The notes: generated from the sequence alone by a model not told the origin. A DNA stretch of 64,000 nt from an uncultured Muribaculaceae bacterium (GCA_910578035.1 CAJTOB010000010.1:1-64000), one strand, 5' to 3'. Counted from the stretch's first letter, positions 44,910-54,397 are shown. A program made the numbers and translations.

Positions 44910-47495
44910 ATGAATAAATCGATAATAGCTCTATTGGCGGCTTCAGTTTCGCTGAGTGTGGCGGCTAAAGATGTTCTTCCATATAAGAATCCATCGTTGC
45001 CGACAGAAGTTAGAGTGGAAGATGCGCTCAGTCGCATGACTCTTGAAGAAAAAATAGCTCAGATGAGTCATATTCACTCGTGGCAGATTTACGACGGACA
45101 AGAACTCGACAAGGCCAAGCTGGAAGAGAAATGCAAGACCCTTCCTTATGGTTTTTTCGAGGGCTTCCCTCTCACGGCTGAGAGTGTGAAAAAGAATTTT
45201 TATGAGGTTCAGAAATATCTGCTTGAAGAAACACGTCTTGGCATTCCGGCCTTTCCCTGTGGCGAGTCGCTCCACGGTGTGATTCATGAAGGCTGCACTG
45301 TCTATCCTCAGACAATAGCAGTAGGGAGCACATTCAATCCGGCTCTTGCCAGAGAAATGACAAAATACATATCTGGCGAACTTAATACTCTTGGTATTAA
45401 GCAAGTGTTCGCACCATGCATGGATGTGGTAAGGGAATTGCGCTGGGGGCGCACCGAGGAATCGTTCGGCGAGGACCCGTGGCTTTGTTCGGTGATGTCG
45501 CTTGCTCAGGTACAGGGGTATCTCGATGGAGGAACGTCGCCTATGCTAAAGCACTATGGACCGCATGGGAAGCCTAACAGTGGTCTCAACATCGCATCTG
45601 TGGAGTGCGGAACCCGCGATTTGTTCGATATATATCTGAAGCCTTTCGAGACTGTTCTGGAGAACACTCCGGTAATGGCGGTTATGTCGAGCTATAATTC
45701 ATGGAACCATGTTCCTAACTCAGCGTCTCGGTTTCTTTTGACAGATGTACTGAGGGGTAAATTCGGCTTCAGAGGGTATGTTTATACCGATTGGGGTACA
45801 CTCAATATGCTCAAAAATGTGCATCGTACGGCAGAAACCAATTTTGATGCTGCTTATCAGGGATTGACTGCCGGAATCGATGCAGAGGCTTCAAGCAATA
45901 CATTTTCGACGCTGGAAGAGAATATCGCGGCCGGAAGAATAGATGAACGGTATGTCGATGAAGCAGTGCGGCGAATATTGCGGGCAAAGATAGAGACCGG
46001 CCTCATGGACGACCCCTATCTTGAGCGTTGCAGTTTTTATCTTCCTGTCGGAAGCGACGAAGGAGCCCGACTTTCGCGTAGAATTGCCGATGAGTCTGTA
46101 GTTTTGCTGAAAAACGATAACAGCCTTTTGCCTCTCAATCGGAATAAAATCAAAAAACTTGCTGTAATCGGTCCTAATGCCGCATGTGTGCAGTTTGGAG
46201 ATTATACCTGGAGTAAGAATCCAGATGATGGGGTGACGCCACTGGACGGAATCAGAAAGCTTGTCGGCGACAAGGTGGAGGTTGGCTATTCCAAAGGGTG
46301 TTCTCTTTCCTCGCTTGACACCGCAGGCATAGACGAAGCTGTGCGACTTGCCCGTGAAAGCGATGTGGCAGTTGTATTTGTCGGCAGCTCTTCTACAGTT
46401 TTCGTACGAGAGAGCGGAGCTTCTACCTCTGGCGAAGGTGTCGATTTAAGTGAGATTGAGCTTACGGGGGCACAGGAGGAACTGGTTCGGAGAGTTGCTT
46501 CGACGGGTACGCCGGTGGTTCTTGTCCTTGTTTCGGGCAAGCCATTTGCAATTCCATGGGCGGCCGAAAATGTGCCGGCAATCCTTGTTCAATGGTATGG
46601 CGGTGAAAAAGAAGGCGAGAGTATTGCGGATATTTTGTTCGGCAATGTGAATCCGTCGGGTAAACTTAATTTTTCTTTCCCGCGCTCAACCGGTCAGTTG
46701 CCGGTTTACTACAACTATTTGCCCTCAGACAAGGGTTACTATAAAAGACCGGGCTCATACGAAAATCCCGGTAGAGATTATGTCTTTTCGACCCCCTTGC
46801 CTTTATGGAGCTTTGGACACGGACTCAGTTATACTGAGTTTGAATACATATCGGCTGATACCGACAAGGAGGTTTATATGCCCTTTGACACAATTCACGT
46901 CACAGCCGATATCCGAAATGCAGGAGACCGGGCCGGCAAGGAGGTGGTGCAGGTATATGTGCGCGATGTCGTAAGTTCGATTGTAACACCAATCCGCCAG
47001 CTCAAGGGTTTTCTGAAAAAAGAAATTGCTCCCGGAGCAACCGAGACATTTGCGGTAGACATACCCGTCAAAGAGCTGTATCTTACAGATGAAAATGGCA
47101 ATCGTTACCTTGAAGAGGGAAAATTCGAAATACAGATTGGAGCGTCGTCAACAGATATCAGACATACGATACCTATCTGGGTTGGCTCCGGCAATGAGAC
47201 GTTTAAAACCGATGTAGTGGCTGCCGAAAAGACCAAAACCGCGCCGAAGTCGAAACGAAAGGCCGCTCTCAGAAAGATATCGGGCTGTGTGCGCGATATA
47301 CAGGCAACGCCTATAGAAGGAGTGGAAGTCTCGTCGGATATGACAGATGTCAAAGTATATACCGACAAGAAAGGCAACTATACCATTGAGGTGCCGGCCG
47401 AATCCAATCTTACTTTTCTGAAAAGCGGTTACAGCCGCTACTCGAAATATATCAAGGACAGTGATACGGTAAATGTGCAGATTGTCCGTGAATAA
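44910..47495 (+). CDS. Glycoside hydrolase family 3 beta-glycosidase with C-terminal regulatory-like domain
   Basis: 861 residues; signal peptide (SVSLSVAAK). GH3 N-domain (about 30-370) with RWGRTEESFGEDPW, KHYGPHGKPNSG and nucleophile Asp in VYTDWGTLNML; GH3 C-domain (about 400-640) with NPSGKLNFSFPRSTGQLPVYYN and PLPLWSFGHGLSYTEF; fibronectin-III-like domain (about 650-760); then a short Lys-rich linker and a carboxypeptidase-regulatory-like beta domain (about 785-861, ISGCVRDIQATPIEGVEV), an unusual appendage. Family members act as beta-glucosidases, xylosidases or hexosaminidases; the specificity is not readable. It starts 6 bases after the phosphoesterase gene. Confidence 0.92.
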   Translation: MNKSIIALLAASVSLSVAAKDVLPYKNPSLPTEVRVEDALSRMTLEEKIAQMSHIHSWQIYDGQELDKAKLEEKCKTLPYGFFEGFPLTAESVKKNFYEVQKYLLEETRLGIPAFPCGESLHGVIHEGCTVYPQTIAVGSTFNPALAREMTKYISGELNTLGIKQVFAPCMDVVRELRWGRTEESFGEDPWLCSVMSLAQVQGYLDGGTSPMLKHYGPHGKPNSGLNIASVECGTRDLFDIYLKPFETVLENTPVMAVMSSYNSWNHVPNSASRFLLTDVLRGKFGFRGYVYTDWGTLNMLKNVHRTAETNFDAAYQGLTAGIDAEASSNTFSTLEENIAAGRIDERYVDEAVRRILRAKIETGLMDDPYLERCSFYLPVGSDEGARLSRRIADESVVLLKNDNSLLPLNRNKIKKLAVIGPNAACVQFGDYTWSKNPDDGVTPLDGIRKLVGDKVEVGYSKGCSLSSLDTAGIDEAVRLARESDVAVVFVGSSSTVFVRESGASTSGEGVDLSEIELTGAQEELVRRVASTGTPVVLVLVSGKPFAIPWAAENVPAILVQWYGGEKEGESIADILFGNVNPSGKLNFSFPRSTGQLPVYYNYLPSDKGYYKRPGSYENPGRDYVFSTPLPLWSFGHGLSYTEFEYISADTDKEVYMPFDTIHVTADIRNAGDRAGKEVVQVYVRDVVSSIVTPIRQLKGFLKKEIAPGATETFAVDIPVKELYLTDENGNRYLEEGKFEIQIGASSTDIRHTIPIWVGSGNETFKTDVVAAEKTKTAPKSKRKAALRKISGCVRDIQATPIEGVEVSSDMTDVKVYTDKKGNYTIEVPAESNLTFLKSGYSRYSKYIKDSDTVNVQIVRE

Positions 47496-47538
47496 TCGTG
47501 TGGCTGATATCTGGTATTTAAATGTTATAAAGAAGTAT

Positions 47539-48726
47539 ATGAATCGTTTGTTTATCGGTCTTATATGTGTGAAGATGGCTCTTGTCGTGAGTGCGACCGG
47601 GCAAGAGTCTGCCATGAATGCAGCCCGTACGGTCAATGCCGATGCAGTCTTTACAGAATTGCCGGACTCCATTTTCTCGGGTTATCAAGGGAAACATCAT
47701 GTGCAGGGAATAGTCGTTGATGTGGATAAGAAGTGTGTGTATTTTTCTTTCACGACAAAGCTTATCAAGACTGACTTTGAAGGCAATCTTATCGGTAGTG
47801 TCGATGGGTTGACAGGTCATCTCGGGTGTCTGTCTCTTAATCCTGCCGACGGTCGCATTTATGGCTCCATCGAATATAAAAATGATGTAATCGGAGTTGG
47901 AATAGCCGGAGAAGATGCCCGTAACCGCCGAAGCGCATTTTATATCGCCATCTTTGACGGCGATAAGATAACGCACCCCGGAATGACGCCCGACGATGAG
48001 AATCTTATGTCTACAGTCTACCTTGGTGATGTAGATAAAGATTATTATGCGACAGTAATCAATAAAGGGAAAGAGGTAGAACATCGGTATGGCTGCTCAG
48101 GTATTGACGGCGTGGCCTTCGCGCCACTGCCGGGCCAGCCGAGCAATGCTACGGTCCTTTATGTGGCATATGGAATATACGGCGATGTCGAGCGCACGGA
48201 TAATGACTATCAGCATCTTCTTGTCTATGATGTAAGCGACTGGAAGAAATACGAAAAGCCCCTTAATCAGGAAAATCCCCACAAGAGCGGTCCTGCCGCT
48301 CCTCTGTGCCGATATTTTGTCTATACGGGCAATACAGAGTGGGGTATACAGAACTTAAACTACAATCCGGAGATAAATTCGCTTATTGCGGCTGTTTATA
48401 AAGGCAAGAAGACCGAATACCCCAATTTTTCCATGTTTGCCATCGACCTCGATTCTAAGGCTGAAAAAGAGATTTTGAGAGGTCGCGATACAGAAGAATA
48501 CGGCGACGTGCTGCCGTTGAAGAAGATGGGCATATATGATGCTTCAACCGGAATCTATGGCTGGAGATTTCCGTATGGCTCTACAGGAATCTGTTACATC
48601 GGAAACAGTCTTTACTATATATCACGCAATTCTTCTAAACCTCAGCAGAGTTCAATGTTGACCCTTTTCCGTTGGACCGGCGATGCTGATGGACCGTTTG
48701 AAAAAAATAAACGTATAAAGAAATGA
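47539..48726 (+). CDS. Secreted beta-propeller-like protein of unknown function
   Basis: 395 residues with a signal peptide (VVSATGQE). Repeating beta-strand patterns such as VQGIVVDVDKKCVYFSFTTKLIKTD, LGCLSLNPADGRIYGSIEY and GICYIGNSLYYISR suggest a propeller of the binding or lyase type. I do not recognise the family. Start at ATG 47539; a longer open frame upstream overlaps GH3. Its stop overlaps the next gene as ATGA, so both are probably translated together. Confidence 0.65.
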   Translation: MNRLFIGLICVKMALVVSATGQESAMNAARTVNADAVFTELPDSIFSGYQGKHHVQGIVVDVDKKCVYFSFTTKLIKTDFEGNLIGSVDGLTGHLGCLSLNPADGRIYGSIEYKNDVIGVGIAGEDARNRRSAFYIAIFDGDKITHPGMTPDDENLMSTVYLGDVDKDYYATVINKGKEVEHRYGCSGIDGVAFAPLPGQPSNATVLYVAYGIYGDVERTDNDYQHLLVYDVSDWKKYEKPLNQENPHKSGPAAPLCRYFVYTGNTEWGIQNLNYNPEINSLIAAVYKGKKTEYPNFSMFAIDLDSKAEKEILRGRDTEEYGDVLPLKKMGIYDASTGIYGWRFPYGSTGICYIGNSLYYISRNSSKPQQSSMLTLFRWTGDADGPFEKNKRIKK

Positions 48727-50048
48727 CTATAATAGAACAGGCTCTTGAACGAGCCACAGATACCAAGGGGCTTCTGATAGCCGAAGACGCTATTGATGGT
48801 GTTGCGAACATGTTTGCGAATATGTTTCCGAACAGCCGGCCGATAGTTATCGCCGACCCGACAACCTGGAGTATCGCCGGGGAGAAGGTTAATACACTTC
48901 TCAAGGACGCCGGCCTTAATCCGGAAGAAGCCTTCATACTATCCGACCGTGATCTTCATGCAGAATGGAAATATGTGGAGAGCCTCGACAAGGTGCTTGG
49001 CGCCACAGATGCGGTTGCGGTCGCGGTGGGCTCAGGAACAATCAACGACCTTGCAAAATTGTCGTCGCACCATTGCGGCAAAAGATATATGAATGTCTCT
49101 ACGGCAGCCTCAATGGACGGTTATACCGCATATGGAGCATCGATTACCAAAGACGGGGCCAAGCAGACATTCAGTTGTCCGGCTCCTCTCGCCGTGGTAG
49201 CCGACATTTCCGTGATAGCTCAGGCGCCGGCCGATATGACGGCCAGCGGTTATGCCGATCTTTTTGCCAAAATACCCGCCGGTGCCGACTGGATTATTTC
49301 CGATGCTCTTGGGATTGAACCGATCGATTCTTTCGCATGGGAACTGGTGCAGGGTAGCCTCAAAAGCGCGCTTGCCAATCCGTCGCTTATAAAATCCGGC
49401 GACAAGAAGGCTATATATAGTCTAATCGAAGGGTTGATTATGAGCGGTTTCGCAATGCAGGCGCATCAGACCAGCCGCCCCGCCTCCGGTGCCGACCATC
49501 AGTTTTCGCATTTATGGAATATGGAGCACCATACCATGGACGACGGCACTACACCAAGCCACGGTTTTCAGGTAAGTATAGGAACACTTATGTCTACCGC
49601 TTTGTATGAGCAGATGCTCAAGGAAGATATCGGAAATCTTGATATAGATGCATGCGTGGCCGGTTGGCCTTCTCTTGAAGATCAGATAAGAGCCTCGCGC
49701 GAAGTGTTCAGAGACACCGATTTCCCGACAATTGGCGAGACCGAACTATCTGCCAAGTATGTCGCCAACGACGCTCTTCGCCATCAGCTGACACTTCTGA
49801 AGCAAAACTGGCCGGATATAAAGGCTCGACTGGAGCACCAATTGGTGTCATTCGAAGAATTGCGCGAATCTCTTCGACTCGTAGGAGCGCCCACCGAACC
49901 CGAACAGATAGGCATAAGCCGTCAGCGTCTGTATTCAAGTGCAGTGAAAGCACAGATGATTCGCAGGCGGTTCACGATTCTTGATGTAGCCGTGAGAACC
50001 AACAGTCTCGACAAATGGCTAAAACAAGTGTTCGCCAACGAATTTTAA
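48723..50048 (+). CDS. sn-Glycerol-1-phosphate dehydrogenase (AraM/EgsA-type)
   Basis: 441 residues of the iron-containing alcohol dehydrogenase-like fold. Landmarks: AVGSGTINDLAK (NAD(P) site), NVSTAASMDGYTAYGASI, the metal ligands in ASGYADLFAK (Asp) and GADHQFSHLWNMEHH and SHGFQVSIG (His). These match the AraM/EgsA branch that interconverts sn-glycerol-1-phosphate and DHAP. In Bacteria this enzyme is unusual outside Bacillus and a few others. The ATGA overlap with the preceding secreted-protein gene ties it to the SusCD locus, suggesting use of a G1P-containing nutrient. No signal peptide; cytoplasmic. Confidence 0.85.
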   Translation: MTIIEQALERATDTKGLLIAEDAIDGVANMFANMFPNSRPIVIADPTTWSIAGEKVNTLLKDAGLNPEEAFILSDRDLHAEWKYVESLDKVLGATDAVAVAVGSGTINDLAKLSSHHCGKRYMNVSTAASMDGYTAYGASITKDGAKQTFSCPAPLAVVADISVIAQAPADMTASGYADLFAKIPAGADWIISDALGIEPIDSFAWELVQGSLKSALANPSLIKSGDKKAIYSLIEGLIMSGFAMQAHQTSRPASGADHQFSHLWNMEHHTMDDGTTPSHGFQVSIGTLMSTALYEQMLKEDIGNLDIDACVAGWPSLEDQIRASREVFRDTDFPTIGETELSAKYVANDALRHQLTLLKQNWPDIKARLEHQLVSFEELRESLRLVGAPTEPEQIGISRQRLYSSAVKAQMIRRRFTILDVAVRTNSLDKWLKQVFANEF

Positions 50049-50075
50049 TAAGGATAGTGGTTGGATTATTTAGTT

Positions 50076-50118
50076 CCCTGCGGGTTGTTCGATGCAGTTA
50101 TTCGAATAACCCGCAGGG
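50076..50118. terminator. Long-stem bidirectional terminator
   Basis: CCCTGCGGGTTGTTCGA (50076-50092) pairs over about 17 bases with TTCGAATAACCCGCAGGG (50101-50118) with a G-U pair and a single unpaired base, loop of 8. It sits between two convergent genes. Confidence 0.85.
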
Positions 50119-50135
50119 TAAGTTATAAGCTGTTG

Positions 50136-50753
50136 TCAAAATAAAGCGTCGAGGCTTTTATCGCTTAGGTCGGTGGCGATTAAGGTGGTGTATTGGCGGA
50201 GGGAATCTGCGGAGTTTGTTGTAGCGATGGCTACGACAGAGGCGCCGGCGGCAACGCCGGCCTTGAGGCCGTTGAAGGAATCTTCGAAGACTACGCAGTC
50301 GGCGGGTTCTACTCCGAGCTTTGAGGCTGCGAGGAGGTAGCCTTCGGGGTCGGGCTTGCTTCGTTTTACGTGCGAGTCTGTGATGATGGCGTCGAAGAAT
50401 TCGTTGAAGCCCGGGTACATTGCGAAAAGACGGCGCATTTTGATGTCGTTGCTACTTGTGACTATAGCGGCGGGAATTTGTGCCTCCTTGAGCTTTTTGA
50501 GGAATGGCACAGTGCCGGTGAAGAGTGGATATTCCATGTTGTCTTCGGCCTCTGTAAGCATGCTTATGATGGCTGCATAGTCTTCTTTTCTGAAATATTG
50601 GCTAAGAATGTCGGGTAAGGTTGTGCCTTTTATTCTTTGTGCGAAATTGTCGATGCCGGTCGGAAAATGGCGTTCGATATTGCTCCATATTTCAGTATAT
50701 ACCGGTTCGGTGTCTATCAGAACACCGTCGAGATCGAAAAGTGCTGCTTTCAT
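50136..50753 (-). CDS. HAD-family phosphatase/phosphomutase (beta-phosphoglucomutase-like)
   Basis: 205 residues. HAD motifs: FDLDGVLIDTEPVY (motif I), VTSSND (motif II), KRSKPDPEGYL (motif III) and FEDSFNGLKAG (motif IV). The DGVLIDTEP start is typical of beta-phosphoglucomutase and sugar-phosphate phosphatases. It is convergent to the SusCD locus and not clearly part of it; 28 bases downstream of yigZ. Confidence 0.85.
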   Translation of the reverse strand: MKAALFDLDGVLIDTEPVYTEIWSNIERHFPTGIDNFAQRIKGTTLPDILSQYFRKEDYAAIISMLTEAEDNMEYPLFTGTVPFLKKLKEAQIPAAIVTSSNDIKMRRLFAMYPGFNEFFDAIITDSHVKRSKPDPEGYLLAASKLGVEPADCVVFEDSFNGLKAGVAAGASVVAIATTNSADSLRQYTTLIATDLSDKSLDALF

Positions 50754-50781
50754 GAGTTACAAATGTATTCTGCCTGTGTTT

Positions 50782-51378
50782 TTAACTGATTATTGATACT
50801 CCGTCAATGTCCGCAAGACGATTGCGGAGTTTGTCGGCCTCATCGGCTCTTATGGCGAGGGTCATTTCGCAGGAGTTGTCGAAAATCTGACTTTTGATTT
50901 CGGCTTCTCCGCTTTTGGTGAGTTTCATCACATCGTTCATCGCCAGGTATGGGAATGTAAACGATATTTCGGACATGTCGTGTCGCTCGACAATTTCAGC
51001 TTCGCTCAAGGCCATTCTGGCGGCTTCGCGATATGCGGCTATAAGTCCTGAAGTTCCCAGTTTGATACCTCCGAAATATCTCACGACCACTATCACAATG
51101 TCTGTAAGGCCGAATGAATTAATCTGGCCGAGAATTGGTTTGCCGGCTGTTCCCGAAGGCTCACCGTTGTCAGAACTGAGAAAACGTTCGCGGGCTGAGC
51201 CGAGCATATAGGCCCAACAGACATGCCTGGCATCAAAATATTTTTTTGAATATCTGGAAATAATGTCTTTTGCTTCTTCTATAGTTCCCACCGGATGAGC
51301 GAAAGCAAGAAATTTACTCATCTTTTCTTTGAAAACGGCTTCGGAAGGGGTCTTGATAGTGTGATAAGTATCGGCCAT
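50782..51378 (-). CDS. YigZ/IMPACT-family protein
   Basis: 198 residues. The N-domain signature KEKMSKFLAFAHPV ... DARHVCWAYMLG ... NGEPSGTAGKPIL (by landmarks) and VVVRYFGGIKLGTSGLI identify the IMPACT/YigZ family, followed by a C-terminal ferredoxin-like domain. A role in translation control is known for the eukaryotic homologue; the bacterial function is uncertain. Confidence 0.92.
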   Translation of the reverse strand: MADTYHTIKTPSEAVFKEKMSKFLAFAHPVGTIEEAKDIISRYSKKYFDARHVCWAYMLGSARERFLSSDNGEPSGTAGKPILGQINSFGLTDIVIVVVRYFGGIKLGTSGLIAAYREAARMALSEAEIVERHDMSEISFTFPYLAMNDVMKLTKSGEAEIKSQIFDNSCEMTLAIRADEADKLRNRLADIDGVSIIS

Positions 51379-51380
51379 GG

Positions 51381-51421
51381 CAAAAAATACCGGCGTCGGG
51401 GTGTTATGGCCTCGGCGCCGG
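51381..51421 (-). terminator. Terminator of the cydAB operon
   Basis: CCGGCGTCGGGG (51390-51401) pairs with CCTCGGCGCCGG (51410-51421) with two G-U pairs, loop of 8, followed on the reverse strand by TATTTTTT. It lies 14 bases after the cydB stop and 3 bases before the yigZ start. Confidence 0.85.
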
Positions 51422-51434
51422 ATATATTCAGTGG

Positions 51435-52574
51435 TTAATATTGATGGGCATCGCCCTTGAGTTCTGTCTCGCTCATCGGGCGTGCGTTCATTTTAGCCCA
51501 AACATATACAATATATGCCAGAACAAAAGGAATCAGGAGCGAAACCCAGCTCATGACAGTGAGTGTGAACAGCGAGGAGGAGCTGTTGGCTATGCAGAGT
51601 GATGACGCGGGGTCTATTGTGGAAGGAAGATATGCAGTATTTCCATAACCGGCTATGGCGAACAGAACAAGTACAACGAGGGCTGCGCCTATTCCGGCAT
51701 ACCATATGCCGCAGTTCCATTTGCTGTCGAATGCGCTGCGGAATATTCCATAAAGCGCCAGAACAACACCTATCAGCAGAGTCGCGCCGAACCACCACAT
51801 CTGGAGCAAATTGTGGAGATAAATATTGTTTTCTTCTTCAAAGCCGCCATCGGTAAAGCGATAACCGCTCTGCAGCAAAAGTACCACAAGGAAGGCGACA
51901 AAGAGCACTGCAAATACGAGGCCGTTGATCAATGCTTTGCGACGCATTTTTGATGTGAGGTCTGAATCGCCGGCAATGTTATTGATGAAATAGAGCGAAG
52001 CCATAGTACGGGCAAGGAAGAAGACGGCAAATCCGAGAAATAGATTTTTCCAGTTTGCAATGGCTTCAAGACCATGAGTAGAGGCCCAGTTGGAGATAAC
52101 TGGAGAGCCCGGATTAAGTATATTGGTTTTGTCTACAGTAAATGCGCCACCAAAAAACATGGTACCCACAGCTACACCCAGAAGCACGCAGCCGACAAGG
52201 CCGTTGAACATAAGGAATGTATCGTAAGTGCGGGTTCCGTAGATGTTTCCTCGTTTGCGACGGAACTCATAGCTGAACGCCTGTACAACAAAACTCAGCA
52301 GAATCAGCATCCATAGCCAGTAGGCTCCTCCGAAACTGGTGGAGTAGAAGAGGGGGAATGAGGCGAAGAATGCGCCGCCGAATACAACGAGTGTGGTGAA
52401 CGTAAGTTCCCATTTGAGGCCGAGAGAATTTACCATTAGCTGGCGCTGGGCTGTGCTTACGTTGCAGTGGAGCATGGATTGGCCGCCCTGAACGAACAGT
52501 AGGAATACAAGAGCCGAACCGAGCACCGATATGAGAAGCCACCAATAGGCCTGAAGTATTTCGAGAGTATTCAT
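51435..52574 (-). CDS. cydB: Cytochrome bd oxidase subunit II
   Basis: 379 residues, about eight to nine membrane spans, normal length. Signatures include the first-span start EILQAYWWLLISVLGSALVFLLFVQGG (by landmark QAYWWLLIS) and the late stretch ANSSSSLFTLTVMSWVSLLIPFV. It pairs with CydA in the high-affinity terminal oxidase that reduces O2 with menaquinol, which lets strict anaerobes tolerate nanomolar oxygen. 10 bases after cydA. Confidence 0.94.
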   Translation of the reverse strand: MNTLEILQAYWWLLISVLGSALVFLLFVQGGQSMLHCNVSTAQRQLMVNSLGLKWELTFTTLVVFGGAFFASFPLFYSTSFGGAYWLWMLILLSFVVQAFSYEFRRKRGNIYGTRTYDTFLMFNGLVGCVLLGVAVGTMFFGGAFTVDKTNILNPGSPVISNWASTHGLEAIANWKNLFLGFAVFFLARTMASLYFINNIAGDSDLTSKMRRKALINGLVFAVLFVAFLVVLLLQSGYRFTDGGFEEENNIYLHNLLQMWWFGATLLIGVVLALYGIFRSAFDSKWNCGIWYAGIGAALVVLVLFAIAGYGNTAYLPSTIDPASSLCIANSSSSLFTLTVMSWVSLLIPFVLAYIVYVWAKMNARPMSETELKGDAHQY

Positions 52575-52584
52575 GACAAAAATA

Positions 52585-54150
52585 TTAATGGGTGGGGTTT
52601 GCTATGTCTTCTTTGGAGGCTGAAGAGATATATCGGAGCATGATACTGATTTCTGCTATCAGAAGTCCGGTGAAGATTGCGGCAAAAATCCAGAATGTAA
52701 TCTGCACAGAAGAACCCGGTATGTCGGATATAGCAGCCGATGTTGGCATGAGGTCTTGGATGACCCACGGCTGGCGGCCGACTTCGGCGACAATCCATCC
52801 GGCCTGGCTACATATCCACACTATTGCTATGGAAATTATACCGAGCCAGTGGAGCCATGCTTTTTCAAGAACGGACGTTTTGCGATAGCTCACGAAAAGC
52901 ATCACTATAAAGAGAAGAAGGAGGAACCCGCCGGCAAATACCATGATATGGAAGGAATAGAATGTCATGCCAACGGGAGGTATGGCCGCTTCCGGCGACG
53001 AAAGGTAGCTGTATCCGAAATATTTGAAATTTTCTTCTATATCCTGTGCTGCGGCAGATGCTGCCTCGGTGTCGCCAGACTGCATGGCGGCGCCATAGCG
53101 GGCGAGGGCCTCGCGTGATTTTGTGCCAAGAGCTATACGCTCAGCATATGAAACGGTGTTAACAGTATCGCCGTCCTCATTGAGAGCAAAACCGTCGATA
53201 AGGTCGCGAATGCCGGGTACAAAGTGCTCGCCGTCTGCATAGATAAGATAGGAAAGACCTTTGGGAATATCAATGCTGAACAACATCGGGTCTTCATCTG
53301 TGCGCTCACTCTCGCTTTTGAGAATACCGAACCCAACAATATCCTGTCCGACCGAACCGCGGTATAGCCCTTCCATGGCGGCAAGTTTCATCGGCTGGAC
53401 GCGAGATACTTCCACTGCCGATCCGTGACCTGTCATCAAGGTAAGCAGAATACCTGCGAATCCAACCCACGAGCCGATTTTAAGAGAACTTTTTGCAACG
53501 TCTATATTGCGTCTGCGCCATAGCAGCCAGCAGCTCACACTGATAACGAAAACACCGGCAAGGCACCAACCGCTGAATACGGCATGGAAGAATTTATTGA
53601 CTGGCACAGGATTGAAAGCTACTTCCCAGAAGTTGTCCATCACGTTTCTCATCTGAGCTGGATCGAATTTCATGCCGACAGGATTCTGCATCCATGCATT
53701 CGCTACAAGAATCCACAGAGCAGACAGTGAGACACCGACGGCTGTGAGCCAGGTGGCGGTGAGGTGAAAGCGCTTGCTTACGCGGTTCCACCCAAAGAAC
53801 ATTACAGCAACGAAGGTCGCTTCCATGAAAAATGCAACGATACCTTCGATAGCGAGGGGCGCCCCGAAAATATCGCCGACAAACCAGCTGTAATTAGACC
53901 AGTTAGTGCCGAATTCGAATTCGAGAATGAGTCCGGTGGCTACGCCGCAGGCGAAGTTTATTCCAAACAATGTCATCCAGAACTTTGTAATTCCTTTCCA
54001 CTTGGGAAGGCCGGTGCGCACATAGATGGATTCCATCACTGCTACAATAAGCGAAAGGCCTATCGTCAGCGGCACAAAGAGCCAGTGGTACATAGCTGTA
54101 AGGGCAAATTGAGCCCTCGACCAGTCTACTACTCCTAATAAATCATTCAT
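52585..54150 (-). CDS. cydA: Cytochrome bd oxidase subunit I
   Basis: 521 residues, about nine spans. Early MYHWLFVPLTIG contains the heme b595/d-region His, GWSRAQFALTAMY precedes it, and the quinol/heme signature GRQPW occurs near residue 457 in VAEVGRQPWVIQ. A quinol-binding Q-loop region lies between, of the short type by its length. Two bases after DUF4492. Confidence 0.96.
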   Translation of the reverse strand: MNDLLGVVDWSRAQFALTAMYHWLFVPLTIGLSLIVAVMESIYVRTGLPKWKGITKFWMTLFGINFACGVATGLILEFEFGTNWSNYSWFVGDIFGAPLAIEGIVAFFMEATFVAVMFFGWNRVSKRFHLTATWLTAVGVSLSALWILVANAWMQNPVGMKFDPAQMRNVMDNFWEVAFNPVPVNKFFHAVFSGWCLAGVFVISVSCWLLWRRRNIDVAKSSLKIGSWVGFAGILLTLMTGHGSAVEVSRVQPMKLAAMEGLYRGSVGQDIVGFGILKSESERTDEDPMLFSIDIPKGLSYLIYADGEHFVPGIRDLIDGFALNEDGDTVNTVSYAERIALGTKSREALARYGAAMQSGDTEAASAAAQDIEENFKYFGYSYLSSPEAAIPPVGMTFYSFHIMVFAGGFLLLLFIVMLFVSYRKTSVLEKAWLHWLGIISIAIVWICSQAGWIVAEVGRQPWVIQDLMPTSAAISDIPGSSVQITFWIFAAIFTGLLIAEISIMLRYISSASKEDIANPTH

Positions 54151-54152
54151 AT

Positions 54153-54389
54153 TTAGTGTGTTTTAGTAGTTTGAAACGTGGGGGCGGTCAAGGCCGAGCG
54201 GACTGCGTCGGCACGCTGTTCGTCGGTGTCATAATTAACCGACAGAATGTCGGGAAAGAAGAAGAGCTTAAGTACCAGAAAGAAAATCACGATTTTAGCA
54301 AAGATTATCAGCCATAACTTTTTGCCGACAGTCATAGATTTGAATCCGTCGACATACATTGATATTGCTTTGCTAATGAAACCTGACAT
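54153..54389 (-). CDS. DUF4492 small membrane protein of the cyd operon
   Basis: 78 residues. N-terminal SMTVGKKLWLIIFAKIVIFFLVLKLFFFPD is one membrane span (landmarks TVGKKLW and LKLFFFPDIL); the C-terminus is charged. DUF4492 sits next to cydA in many Bacteroidota and may be an accessory or assembly subunit of cytochrome bd, similar in size to CydX-type peptides but unrelated in sequence. Confidence 0.85.
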   Translation of the reverse strand: MSGFISKAISMYVDGFKSMTVGKKLWLIIFAKIVIFFLVLKLFFFPDILSVNYDTDEQRADAVRSALTAPTFQTTKTH

Positions 54390-54397
54390 TTTTATGG

